Source: Paenalicyclobacillus macrosporangiidus
GTDB taxonomy: Bacteria; Bacillota; Bacilli; Alicyclobacillales; Alicyclobacillaceae
Assembly: GCF_900116805.1 (NCBI RefSeq)
Contig: NZ_FPBV01000003.1
Span: 1-64,000 of the forward strand
Reading direction: 5' to 3'
DNA length: 64,000 nucleotides
Under the pieces are notes generated by a model. The model was not told where the DNA came from. It searched no databases and worked only from the letters and a program-made list of their open reading frames with translations. Of the stretch, positions 25,281 through 33,614 are shown in pieces. Position 1 is the first letter of the stretch, and each line of letters starts with the position of its first letter. The position numbers and the translations under genes were made by a program.

Positions 25281-25324
25281 AGAGGGAAAAGGGTTCGTCC
25301 CACAACCCACATGGAGGGGATCCC

Positions 25325-26332
25325 ATGCATCTGGCCCAGTTCCCCCGCCGCCGCTACACGGCGGGGCCGACACCGATTGAATTTCTCCCGCGGCTCACGG
25401 AGGCCCTCGGCGGACCGCAGATCTACATGAAGCGCGACGACCTGCTCGGCCTCACCGCCGGCGGCAACAAGACGAGAAAGCTCGAGTTCTTGGTGGCCGA
25501 CGCCCTCGCCCAGGGGGCGGACACGCTCATCACCTGCGGAGCGGTGCAGTCCAACCACTGCCGGCTCACCCTGGCCGCTGCCAACAAGGAAGGGCTCGGC
25601 TGCTGGCTCGTCCTCGAGGAACGCGTTCCCAACAGCTACCGCCCGGACGCCAGCGGAAACAACTTCCTGTACAAACTCCTCGGGGTCCAGGGCGTGACCG
25701 TCGTCCCCGGCGGCTCCGACATGATGGCGGAGATGGAAAAGGTCGCCGACGTCCTGCGCCAACAGGGGAAGCGGCCGTACATCATCCCCGGCGGGGGATC
25801 GAATCCCATCGGCGCCCTCGGCTACGTCGCCTGCGCCCAAGAGCTGTTGGCGCAGTCGTTCGACCTGGGGGTGGCTTTTGACTACGTGGTGTGCGCCAGC
25901 GGCAGCGGCGGCACCCACGCCGGATTGTTGGCCGGCCTGCACGCTTCATCCGCCGGCATCCCGGTGCTCGGCATCGACGTCAGCCGGCCCAAGGAAGCGC
26001 AGGAGGCTCTCATCTACAAACTCGCATGCGACACCCTGTCGTATCTCGGCGTCGAACATCCGCTGCCGCGCGAGGCAGTCACCTGCTTCGACGCCTACGT
26101 CGGCCCTGGCTACTCCTTGCCCACCGAGGGCATGGTCGAAACCGTCCAGCTGCTCGCCCGCACGGAGGCCATCCTGCTGGATCCGGTCTACACCGGCAAA
26201 GCCATGGCCGGGCTCATCGACCTGGTGCGCCAAGGGTTCTTTCGGCAGGAAGACCGGATTCTGTTCGTGCACACCGGCGGATCGCCCGCCCTGTACGCCT
26301 ATACCTCCGTCGTCCTCGGGGAGAACCGCTGA
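25325..26332 (+). CDS. dcyD: D-cysteine desulfhydrase / ACC deaminase family PLP enzyme
   Basis: This is a 335-residue fold-type II PLP enzyme. The Schiff-base lysine is in GGNKTRKLEFL; the phosphate-binding loop is CGAVQSNHCR and, later, SGSGGTHAGLLAG. The N-terminus AQFPRRRYTAGPTPIEFLPRL and length fit D-cysteine desulfhydrase (D-cysteine to pyruvate, sulfide and ammonia), with ACC deaminase as the alternative. The start ATG follows GGAGGGG. It is divergent from the sugar-acid dehydratase and appears monocistronic, with a hairpin downstream. Confidence 0.88.
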   Translation: MHLAQFPRRRYTAGPTPIEFLPRLTEALGGPQIYMKRDDLLGLTAGGNKTRKLEFLVADALAQGADTLITCGAVQSNHCRLTLAAANKEGLGCWLVLEERVPNSYRPDASGNNFLYKLLGVQGVTVVPGGSDMMAEMEKVADVLRQQGKRPYIIPGGGSNPIGALGYVACAQELLAQSFDLGVAFDYVVCASGSGGTHAGLLAGLHASSAGIPVLGIDVSRPKEAQEALIYKLACDTLSYLGVEHPLPREAVTCFDAYVGPGYSLPTEGMVETVQLLARTEAILLDPVYTGKAMAGLIDLVRQGFFRQEDRILFVHTGGSPALYAYTSVVLGENR

Positions 26333-26422
26333 CCCTGTGCATCCGCTCTGTGACCAAGCGCATGAACACGGTCTCCAAGATTGGGGGCCGTGTTGTCACC
26401 CGTCCATCTTCCGTGGTCTGAC

Positions 26423-26464
26423 AACGATGGCCATGGCGCCTCTCCGTGCGTCATGGCCATCGTT
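26423..26464. terminator. Inverted repeat downstream of dcyD
   Basis: AACGATGGCCATG and its exact complement, 16 nt apart, lie between the convergent dcyD and amino-acid-binding-protein genes. No clear U tract follows. Confidence 0.5.
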
Positions 26465-26502
26465 CGAGTCTGGACGTTTCCGCCGCTCCTAAAAGCCCGA
26501 TG

Positions 26503-27324
26503 TCAACCCTGTTTCTGCCCCGGTCCGAACCACTTCTGCGCCAACTGGTCAATCTCCCCGTCCTGTTTCATCTCCTGAATCGCCTGGTTGAATTTGCTCA
26601 CCCAGGGCGAGCCCTTCGGGAAGGCGATTGCCGCGCCGTTGGCCGTCAGGTTCGGGATGTAGGTCATCTGCAACTGCGGATACTGCTGGACATACCCCTT
26701 GGCCACCGTATCCTCGATGATGGCCCCGTCATCCCGGCCGGTGATCACCTGCTGCACGATGGCCGGAATGGTGTTCAGCGAATCCACCGTCGCCCCCGGG
26801 ATCTTCTTCGCCTCCGTCTCCTGGATGGAGCCCAACTGGGCCCCCACCCGCTTGCCCTTCAGGCTGTCGAGGGTGGTGTACGGGCTGCCCTTCTTGGAGA
26901 CGATGGTCATCCTGGCCTGGTAGTACAGGTCGGAGAAATCGACGCTCTTCTTGCGGTCGTACGTCGGCGACATCCCGGCGATCACGAAGTCCGCCCGGTG
27001 CGACTGCAGCGCGCCGATGAGCCCGTTGAAGTCCATGTCCTGGATCTTGTACTGGAAGTGCAGCTTCTTCGCGATGGCGTCGGCGACGTCGATGTCGAAG
27101 CCGACGATTTTGTCCTGCCCGCTCGACGTGTCGTGAAACTCGTACGGCTTGTAGTCGGCGGACGTGGCCAGAATGAGCGTCGGCTCAGACCCGGTCGTCC
27201 CCGTGGCGCCGGCGTTGCCGGCGGTGTTGGCGGCCGTGCCCGCGCCCGCCCCGCACCCGGCGAGCGCCCCGAGCAGGATGGTGGATGCCACGGTCAACGC
27301 CGCGATGCGCTGTGTCCCTTTCAA
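26503..27324 (-). CDS. Amino-acid ABC transporter substrate-binding lipoprotein
   Basis: This 273-residue SBP_bac_3 protein captures polar amino acids or cystine-like substrates outside the membrane. The lipobox is LAGC after a short signal peptide, followed by an Ala/Gly/Thr linker. The family motif GFDIDVADAIAKKL and FDTSSG-type lobe I are present, as are RADFVIAGMSPTYDRKKSVDFSD and the hinge GAQLGSIQETEAKK. The start is TTG at 27322-27324, seven bases after GGGGGG. No cognate permease or ATPase lies beside it, and it has its own promoter, so it is an orphan binding protein here. Confidence 0.9.
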   Translation of the reverse strand: MKGTQRIAALTVASTILLGALAGCGAGAGTAANTAGNAGATGTTGSEPTLILATSADYKPYEFHDTSSGQDKIVGFDIDVADAIAKKLHFQYKIQDMDFNGLIGALQSHRADFVIAGMSPTYDRKKSVDFSDLYYQARMTIVSKKGSPYTTLDSLKGKRVGAQLGSIQETEAKKIPGATVDSLNTIPAIVQQVITGRDDGAIIEDTVAKGYVQQYPQLQMTYIPNLTANGAAIAFPKGSPWVSKFNQAIQEMKQDGEIDQLAQKWFGPGQKQG

Positions 27325-27397
27325 CGGTGAACCCCCCTGGAAAACATCCCATTCGGATTGTCGAATTTTGTCGACGGACGCATAACAAACATGTCCT

Positions 27398-27425
27398 ATT
27401 GTATATCTATTCATCCGTTTGTCCA
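27398..27425 (-). promoter_or_regulatory. Promoter of the amino-acid-binding protein gene
   Basis: TGGACA, 16 nt, then TACAAT on the minus strand, in the gap after the aminotransferase stop codon. It shows that the binding protein is transcribed independently of the upstream genes. Confidence 0.65.
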
Positions 27426-27442
27426 GGGGGAATTTTGTCAGG

Positions 27443-28669
27443 TCACCGCATCTTCGACAACAGCGCGCCCAGCCGGGACACCCCGAGCTCCAGCTCGTCC
27501 CGGCTGAGGTGGCTGAATGACAGGCGCAGCCAGTCGTCGCCCGGCAAGGATGCGGCATCCTCGTGCACGGAGCCGCTCTCCTGGTAAAAGTAGCGGCCCG
27601 GCACGTACGCCACCCCCGCCCGCAGGGCGTCCGCCAGCAGATGCGCCGTGTTCACGCCCGGCGTGTGGATCCAGACGAAGTAACCGCCCTGGGGCCGTAT
27701 CCACGTCACGCCCTCCGGCAGATGGCGGCGGAGCGCCATCTCCATCCACGCCGCCCGCTGCCGGTACACCCGCTGCAGAAAGCGCACCCGGCCGGCCAGG
27801 TCGACCGTGGCGAGGTACTCCGCCGCCACGGCCTCGGCGAACGGATGGCCCAGGTCCTTCTTGAACCACCCCGCCGCCTCGATGAACGGCCGCGCGCCGG
27901 CCAGCCAGCCGATGCGAAGGCCCGGCGCCACGACCTTGGACAGGGAACCGACGTAGACCACCCGCCCTGCCGTGTCCAGGGATTTGAGCGCCGGCACCGG
28001 GTCGCCGAAGCCCAGCTCGCCGTAGGCGTCGTCCTCGAGGATGAGAAAGTCGTACGCCTCCGCCAGTTCCAAGAGCATCCGCCGCCGAAGCAACGACAGG
28101 CAGGCGCCCGTCGGGTTCTGGTACGAGGCGATGGTGTAGACGAGCCGGGGCAGCGGCAGTCCCTGGCGCCGCCGGCGCTCCAGGTCCGCCGCCAACAGGT
28201 CGGTCTGAAGGCCGTCGTGATCGACCGGATACGCAACGATGTGCGGGGTGTAGTTGCGGAACACCTCCAGCGCCTCCATGTACGTGGGCGCCTCCACCGC
28301 CACCACCGCTTCCGGGTCGAGCAACACCTGTGCCGCCAGGTCCAGCGCCTGGCAGGCGCCCGCGGTGACCAGGATCTCGTCCTTCGCCACGGGCATCCCG
28401 CGCGTCCGCATCCGATCCCGGAGGATGTCCGGCAGCTCCTCCGCCCGCGCACTGCCGAGGTAGTGAAAGGGCTGATCGCCCTCGCGCTCCGTCAACCGGC
28501 GCGCCGCCTCCGCCAGCTCCGCCACCGGCACCGTCTCCGGCGCCGGATACCCGGCGCTGAGCCGCACGCACCCCGGGGGCAACGCCGGCATCCAGGCCCC
28601 CGGCGGCGTGTACCGTTGCGCCCACCGCACACGCTGCGAAAACCACCGTTGCCACGCGTCTTCCGCCAC
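27443..28669 (-). CDS. PLP-dependent aminotransferase, class I/II (2-aminoadipate transaminase/MocR-domain type)
   Basis: This 408-residue fold-type I aminotransferase has an N-terminal segment PGCVRLSAGYPAPETVP, a cofactor phosphate loop TAGACQALDLAAQVLL, the substrate/cofactor region YQNPTGACLS, LILEDDAYGEL, and the PLP lysine in GSLSKVVAPGLRIGW. It resembles the aminotransferase half of MocR regulators and 2-aminoadipate transaminases but has no GntR DNA-binding domain. The GTG at 28667-28669 with GGAGGAGGA is the best start. It sits 25 nt after the ArgH-like gene, so both probably act on the same amino-acid intermediate. Confidence 0.88.
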   Translation of the reverse strand: MAEDAWQRWFSQRVRWAQRYTPPGAWMPALPPGCVRLSAGYPAPETVPVAELAEAARRLTEREGDQPFHYLGSARAEELPDILRDRMRTRGMPVAKDEILVTAGACQALDLAAQVLLDPEAVVAVEAPTYMEALEVFRNYTPHIVAYPVDHDGLQTDLLAADLERRRRQGLPLPRLVYTIASYQNPTGACLSLLRRRMLLELAEAYDFLILEDDAYGELGFGDPVPALKSLDTAGRVVYVGSLSKVVAPGLRIGWLAGARPFIEAAGWFKKDLGHPFAEAVAAEYLATVDLAGRVRFLQRVYRQRAAWMEMALRRHLPEGVTWIRPQGGYFVWIHTPGVNTAHLLADALRAGVAYVPGRYFYQESGSVHEDAASLPGDDWLRLSFSHLSRDELELGVSRLGALLSKMR

Positions 28670-28694
28670 GACCGCTTCCTCCTCCCGCCTGGTT

Positions 28695-30200
28695 TCACTC
28701 GCCGGCCAGCGCAGCCGCCAACCGCTCCAACTCTGCCAACGCCGCCTGCACCCGCGACGCCTCCGCGTCCACCGCCGTCCGCGCGGCCGCCAACTGCCGC
28801 CGGCGTTCGGCCAGGGCACGGCGGGCCTCCTCCGGCGCGGGGCCCCCGGGCAGGCGCCGGATGGAGACGAAGTGCACCGGATCGAGCGCCTCCGCGATGA
28901 CGTCTGCCGGCAATCCGAGGGGCCGCCCGATGACCGCCTGCGCCGCCTCATCCACCAAGGCCCCGTCGATGGCCGAAACCGGGATGCCCCGGGCAAGTGC
29001 ACGCTGCACCACCGCCGCCGTCACGGCGTGGGCGGTGCGGAAGGGCAGGCCGGCTGCGCGGACCAGCGTGTCCGCCAGCTCGGTGACGGTCGCGAAACTC
29101 TCCCGCGCACGGCGCAGGAGCAGGTCCCGGTTCACCTCCAGGGTGCCCAGCACCGCCGCGAACAGGCGGAAGACCTGATCCGCGAGATCGACACTGCGCC
29201 ACAGGTAGGGTTGCAGGTCGTCCTCCGTGTCGTTGATGTCCCCGAAGGGGGTGTTGTGCATCATCTGCAGCACGGTCGACGCGCTGCCGAAGCCGCTCGA
29301 ACTCAGCGCCCGGATGTGCTCGAGGGACACCGGGTTTCGCTTCTGCGGCATGATGGAGCTGGTCTGCACATACGGGTCGGCCACGCGGATGGCGCCGAAC
29401 TCTTCGGTCGCCCACCACAGCAGGTCCTGAACGTACCGACCGATCCCCAGGAATGCGACCTGGACCGCCGTCGCCGCCTCGGCCAGGTAGTCGCCCCCGC
29501 CGATGGCGTCGTACGCGTTCTCCACTACCCCGTCGAAACCGAGCAGGTCCGCGACGCGCCGGCGATCGATGGGAAACCCGGTGGTGGTGAGCGCCGCCGC
29601 CCCGAGGGGCGAACGGTTGCAGGTGCGGTAGGCGGCCCGAAGCCGGGTGACGTCGCGGGCCACCGAGTCGTGCACCGCGATGAGGTAGTGCGCCAGGGTC
29701 ATCGGCTGGGCCTGCTGCGTGTGCGTGTAGCCCAGCATCACCGTGTCCGCGTGCTCCTCGGCCAGGTCCAGGACGGTGCCGAGAAAAGACAACGCCGACC
29801 CGATGGCGCGCTGGAGCCTCTCGCGCAGGGCCAGCCGGTACATGGCGACCCCGAGGTCGTTCCGGCTGCGGGCCAGGTGCAGGCTGCCTCCGACCTCCCC
29901 GGCCGCCTGGATGATCTTTCGCTCGACGGAGAAGAACAGGTCTTCGCACGACCCGTCGTACCGGCTCGCCGCCAGCTCGTCCAGGTTCAGGCTGCGGATG
30001 GCCCGCATGACGACCCCCGCGTCCGCCCGGGAGACCAACCCCTGTTCCGCGAGCATCACCAGATGGGCCTGGTGAATCTGCAGCATCGGGGTGAGCAGGT
30101 GCACCTTCGCCTGCTCATAGGCGGGGGCGAGGACCACCTCCGCGTACGTCCTCCCTGGAAACGTCCGGCCTTCCCTGGCAAAGATGTCTGATTTGGTCAT
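28695..30200 (-). CDS. Argininosuccinate lyase-like enzyme
   Basis: This 501-residue member of the fumarase/aspartase superfamily carries HLARSRND (108-115), GYTHTQQAQP with the catalytic His160, and the signature SSIMPQKRNP at 281-290 with the catalytic Ser. These match ArgH closely. ArgH splits argininosuccinate into arginine and fumarate, but here there is no argG or other arginine gene. The neighbours are a sugar ABC importer and an aminotransferase, so cleavage of another N-substituted aspartate-like compound (as by EDDS lyases) is plausible. The ATG follows GGAGGCGC and lies 71 nt after the permease gene. Confidence 0.87.
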   Translation of the reverse strand: MTKSDIFAREGRTFPGRTYAEVVLAPAYEQAKVHLLTPMLQIHQAHLVMLAEQGLVSRADAGVVMRAIRSLNLDELAASRYDGSCEDLFFSVERKIIQAAGEVGGSLHLARSRNDLGVAMYRLALRERLQRAIGSALSFLGTVLDLAEEHADTVMLGYTHTQQAQPMTLAHYLIAVHDSVARDVTRLRAAYRTCNRSPLGAAALTTTGFPIDRRRVADLLGFDGVVENAYDAIGGGDYLAEAATAVQVAFLGIGRYVQDLLWWATEEFGAIRVADPYVQTSSIMPQKRNPVSLEHIRALSSSGFGSASTVLQMMHNTPFGDINDTEDDLQPYLWRSVDLADQVFRLFAAVLGTLEVNRDLLLRRARESFATVTELADTLVRAAGLPFRTAHAVTAAVVQRALARGIPVSAIDGALVDEAAQAVIGRPLGLPADVIAEALDPVHFVSIRRLPGGPAPEEARRALAERRRQLAAARTAVDAEASRVQAALAELERLAAALAGE

Positions 30201-30271
30201 GGCTGCGCCTCCATGCTGTGAAATGAGCCTGGCGGGCCGGCGGACCCGGCGCCCCGCACCGGGATGATCCG

Positions 30272-31099
30272 TCAACTCTTCACGCCGGTGAGGGCGATGC
30301 CCTCGACGATGCGTTTCTGGAAGATAAAGTAGAGGATGATGATCGGGATCACGGCGAGCGTGCTCATCGCCATGATGACGTTCCACTGCAGCCCGCCGTT
30401 ATCCGCCGTCGAGAACATCCCGATGCCGATGGGCAGGGTGCGCATACTCTCCGTCGACACCACGATGACCGGCCACAGGTACGCGTTCCAGTTGCCGAGA
30501 AAGGACAGGATCCCGAGCGCCGACAGCGCGGGCTTCACCTGCGGCAGGGCGACCTGCAGGAAGATGCGAAATTCGGACATCCCGTCGATGCGGGCCGCAT
30601 CCAACAGGTCGTCGGGGACGCCGAACATGAACTGGCGCATCAGGAACACCCCGAAGGCCTCCATGAGACCCGGGAACATGATGCCCCAGTAGGTGTCGAC
30701 CCACCCGAACTGGGCGCTCATCACGTACCACGGGATCACCAGCAGCTCCGTCGGCACCATCATGGTGCTGAGGATGAGGATGAAGATGAGCTGATTCCCG
30801 CGGAACCGGAACTTGGCCAGGGTGTACCCCACGAGCGAAGCGAAGAACAGCTCGCTCGCCGTGACGACGACGGCGACCACGATGCTGTTGAAGTACCAGC
30901 GGCCGTACTGGGTTTCCGTGAACACCTGCCGGTACGCGGACAGGTCCCACTGCGCCGGCCAGAAGTGGAATTGATAGAACTCCGGCAGGCTTTTGAAGGA
31001 CGACAGGATCATCCAGACGAACGGGAAGGCGACCACCACGACGCCGATCCACAACAGGAGGTGGATGACCCACACCCCGATGCTCGTTCTGCGCGCCAC
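30272..31099 (-). CDS. Carbohydrate ABC transporter permease (MalG/UgpE type)
   Basis: This 275-residue permease has six transmembrane helices. The first is at about 10-32; the EAA-type coupling loop DAARIDGMSEFRIFLQVALPQVKPAL lies at about 180-205. The C-terminus FQKRIVEGIALTGVKS is typical of MalG-like subunits (CUT1 family). It is the second permease after 31136-32071 and is separated from it by 36 nt. It carries sugar or glycerol-phosphate-like solutes inward with the lipoprotein at 32201-33511; the ATPase is not encoded nearby and is presumably a shared MsmX-type protein. Confidence 0.93.
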   Translation of the reverse strand: MARRTSIGVWVIHLLLWIGVVVVAFPFVWMILSSFKSLPEFYQFHFWPAQWDLSAYRQVFTETQYGRWYFNSIVVAVVVTASELFFASLVGYTLAKFRFRGNQLIFILILSTMMVPTELLVIPWYVMSAQFGWVDTYWGIMFPGLMEAFGVFLMRQFMFGVPDDLLDAARIDGMSEFRIFLQVALPQVKPALSALGILSFLGNWNAYLWPVIVVSTESMRTLPIGIGMFSTADNGGLQWNVIMAMSTLAVIPIIILYFIFQKRIVEGIALTGVKS

Positions 31100-31135
31100 A
31101 AGACTCCCCCCTTTACCGCCGACGCGTCTTCGGCG

Positions 31136-32071
31136 TCAATACTCGTACGCCCGGTTCAACACCTTCAACTGCACCAGGGTCACGAGCAGAATGAGAAGGA
31201 ACAGGACCACCGTCACCGCAGACGCGTACTGCAGGTTGAAGTCGTTGAAACCGGCGTTGTACACGTACACCACCATGCTCACCGTGCTGTTGAGCGGCCC
31301 GCCGGCCTGCCCGCCGCTGCCCCCGGTCAGGTTCTCAATCTGCGTGAACGTCTGCAGCGCGCTGATGACCCCGGTGACGGCGAGAAAGACGAGGGTCGGA
31401 TTGAGCAGCGGCCAGGTGACCCAGCGGAAGGTCTGCCAGGCCCCGGCGCCGTCCACCCGGGCCGCCTCCAGGAAGCTCCGCGGGATGGCCTCGAGCCCGG
31501 CCATGAAGATGAGCATGGCGAAACCCATGTTCTGCCAGATCATCACGATGCTGACCGCCAGCAGCGCCTCGTGCGGATCGCGCAGCCAGAGCTGCGCCGG
31601 AATGTGAAACCAGCCCAGCACCTCGTTGATGATGCCGGAATTGGGGTCGTACATCAGGCGCCACACCCAGCTGACCGCGACCACCGAGGTGATGTACGGC
31701 AGGAAGTACACCGTCCGGTAAAAGCCCTTCAGATGCCGAACCCGCCCTATCATCAGGGCCAACACCAGTCCGATGGCCATCTGGGCCGGGACGGTGATTA
31801 CGACGTACAGAAGGGTGTTGCCGAGCGCCCGCCGGAACGTGTCGTCCGCCAGCATCGCCCGGAAGTTGGCGAGGGTCGGTCCCTGGCCGTCGTCGGTGAA
31901 AAACGACATCCCGAACGCGTACAGGGTCGGCAGGATGCGGATGCCCACGAAGAACAGGACGGGCACCACGAGAAACGCGTACGCCGTCAGCGCGCGCCTG
32001 GCCGCCAGGCTCATGCGGGGCGGCCGCTTCGTCACCGGCGCGCGGCGCGGTTCAAGGACCACCGGCTGCAC
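31136..32071 (-). CDS. Carbohydrate ABC transporter permease (MalF/UgpA type)
   Basis: This 311-residue CUT1 permease has a basic cytoplasmic N-terminus and six helices (first at about 29-50). The coupling loop is LEAARVDGAGAWQTFRWVTWPLLNPTL at about 215-240, and the periplasmic LTGGSGGQAGGPLNSTV insertion precedes the last helices. It pairs with the MalG-type permease downstream. The start is ATG with a GAAGGAGGG site, 130 nt after the binding-protein stop, in a gap that holds an attenuator-like hairpin. Confidence 0.93.
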   Translation of the reverse strand: MQPVVLEPRRAPVTKRPPRMSLAARRALTAYAFLVVPVLFFVGIRILPTLYAFGMSFFTDDGQGPTLANFRAMLADDTFRRALGNTLLYVVITVPAQMAIGLVLALMIGRVRHLKGFYRTVYFLPYITSVVAVSWVWRLMYDPNSGIINEVLGWFHIPAQLWLRDPHEALLAVSIVMIWQNMGFAMLIFMAGLEAIPRSFLEAARVDGAGAWQTFRWVTWPLLNPTLVFLAVTGVISALQTFTQIENLTGGSGGQAGGPLNSTVSMVVYVYNAGFNDFNLQYASAVTVVLFLLILLVTLVQLKVLNRAYEY

Positions 32072-32098
32072 GGGAACCCTCCTTCAGCGCGGTTTTGC

Positions 32099-32150
32099 AA
32101 AAAAACGCCGCCGCACCGGGGCCATGGCACACCGGCGGCACGGCGGCACC
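32099..32150 (-). terminator. Attenuator between the binding-protein and permease genes
   Basis: A long GC-rich imperfect hairpin (CCGCCG...CGGCGG arms) is followed on the minus strand by TTTTTTT. Placed after the binding-protein gene, it would reduce transcription into the permeases and give the usual excess of binding protein. Confidence 0.65.
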
Positions 32151-32200
32151 CGGCGGCTCCGCCCCCCGGCACGGCCGGGCAGGGCCGCCTCGTCTTCGCG

Positions 32201-33511
32201 TCAGCTCTGTCCGCTGTAGTACTTGTCGCGAATGGACTGCTCCTTCTGGACCAGTTCGTTGAACACCTGATCCACCGGAGCGTGGTTGAGCAGGATCTTG
32301 TTCGTCTCATCGATGATGGCCTGGCGCTCCTCCGTCTCATTGACGAAGTACGTGGCGTGGGCGTTCTGCAGGCCTTTCACGAACGGTCCGTAGATGGGAT
32401 CGCTGGTGATGCTGGGATCGGTGGAGAGAGACTTGGCCGCCGGCAGTTCCCCCACCGTCTGCAGCCACTCCTTCTGTGTCTGCTCCGAGATGAGGAACTT
32501 CAGGAACTTCTCGGCCGCCTGCAGTTTGTCGCCGCTGACGCCCTTGGCGATCCCGTTGACCCAGTACGATCCAAAATTCGACTCGGTGCCGCCCGGTTCC
32601 TTGGTGGGCAGCGTCGTCACGCCCCAGTTGAACTTCAGGGCCTGTTTGAAGCCGCCGAGGGCGAACGAGCCGTCGATGATCATGCCGCAATTGCCGGCCT
32701 TGAAGGCCGTCTCGTAATCCGTCTCAAAGTTCGGATCCCCGATCTTGTCCTTGCCGAACATATCCATCCAGTACTGGAACGCCTGCAGGCCCTGCGGGGA
32801 CGAGTTCCAGAGCACCTTCTTGTGGTCGTCGCTGAACGGCGTGACGCCCCACTGGCGCAGCAGGACCTCCTCGAACACGTGGTAGCCCTGGCCCTGTACG
32901 TCCGGCGCGAAGCCCTCCTGCTTCAGCTTGCCGTTTTCGTAGACGGTCATCCGCTGTGCGTCTTGGATAAGTTCATCCCACGTCTTCGGTGGCTGATCCG
33001 GGTTGAGGCCCGCCTTCTGGAACATGTCCTTGTTCCAGAACAGGGCCAGTGAGCGCACCGCGATGGGCAGCGCGTAGTATTTACCGTCGATCTTCGAATC
33101 TTGGATCATCGGAATGTAGTAATCTTCAATCTGCTGGGTGGACATGAAATCCTCGGGGATGGGCTGCAGATAGCCTTCCTTCACGTACTGCGGGATCCAC
33201 CCGTAGTACAGGTTCAGGATGTCCGGCCCCTTGCCCGCGTGCATCGCCGCCGCGACCTTCTGGTTGTACTGGTCGTATGGAAAATCCTGTTCGACCACTT
33301 GGATGTTCGGATTCTGTTTCTTAAACTCGTCAATCAACTTCTTGATTTCGGTGACCTTGGACGGATAGCTGTACTGCCAATAGGTGATGGTCACCTTCTT
33401 GCCCGAATTGTCGCCGCCCCCCGCGCTGTTGCCGCCCGGCGATCCGCCGCATCCGGCGAGCAACGAGACAGCCAACAGCGACGCTCCGGCGACCTTGTAC
33501 GCTGGCTTCAT
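32201..33511 (-). CDS. Carbohydrate ABC transporter substrate-binding lipoprotein
   Basis: This 436-residue SBP_bac_1 protein has a signal peptide with lipobox LLAGC (Cys21) and a Gly/Ser-rich linker. Mature residues start KKVTITYWQYSYPSKVTEIKKL; GKGPDILNLYYGW and the hinge-like GNCGMIIDGSFALGGF are typical of sugar-binding proteins of the UgpB/MalE group. It initiates the importer unit (binding protein, two permeases, ArgH-like lyase, aminotransferase). ATG follows AAGGGGGG. The solute is unknown; the following genes suggest an amino-sugar or amino-acid conjugate. Confidence 0.93.
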   Translation of the reverse strand: MKPAYKVAGASLLAVSLLAGCGGSPGGNSAGGGDNSGKKVTITYWQYSYPSKVTEIKKLIDEFKKQNPNIQVVEQDFPYDQYNQKVAAAMHAGKGPDILNLYYGWIPQYVKEGYLQPIPEDFMSTQQIEDYYIPMIQDSKIDGKYYALPIAVRSLALFWNKDMFQKAGLNPDQPPKTWDELIQDAQRMTVYENGKLKQEGFAPDVQGQGYHVFEEVLLRQWGVTPFSDDHKKVLWNSSPQGLQAFQYWMDMFGKDKIGDPNFETDYETAFKAGNCGMIIDGSFALGGFKQALKFNWGVTTLPTKEPGGTESNFGSYWVNGIAKGVSGDKLQAAEKFLKFLISEQTQKEWLQTVGELPAAKSLSTDPSITSDPIYGPFVKGLQNAHATYFVNETEERQAIIDETNKILLNHAPVDQVFNELVQKEQSIRDKYYSGQS

Positions 33512-33567
33512 GTGCGCCGCGCCCCCCTTGCTTCTCTATCGAGCCGATTCAAACGAACTGTGAATCC

Positions 33568-33596
33568 ATCATATAGAAGCCCGGCAAGCGCGTCAA
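33568..33596 (-). promoter_or_regulatory. Sigma-A promoter of the sugar importer unit
   Basis: TTGACG, 17 nt, then TATGAT on the minus strand, about 55 nt upstream of the binding-protein ATG and just past the patB stop. Confidence 0.8.
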
Positions 33597-33614
33597 CGAA
33601 CCGCCCTGCATCCT

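Noticed and set aside
30965-33052. A 695-codon + strand frame
   Set aside because: It is antisense to the sugar permease and binding-protein genes and shows no recognisable domain.
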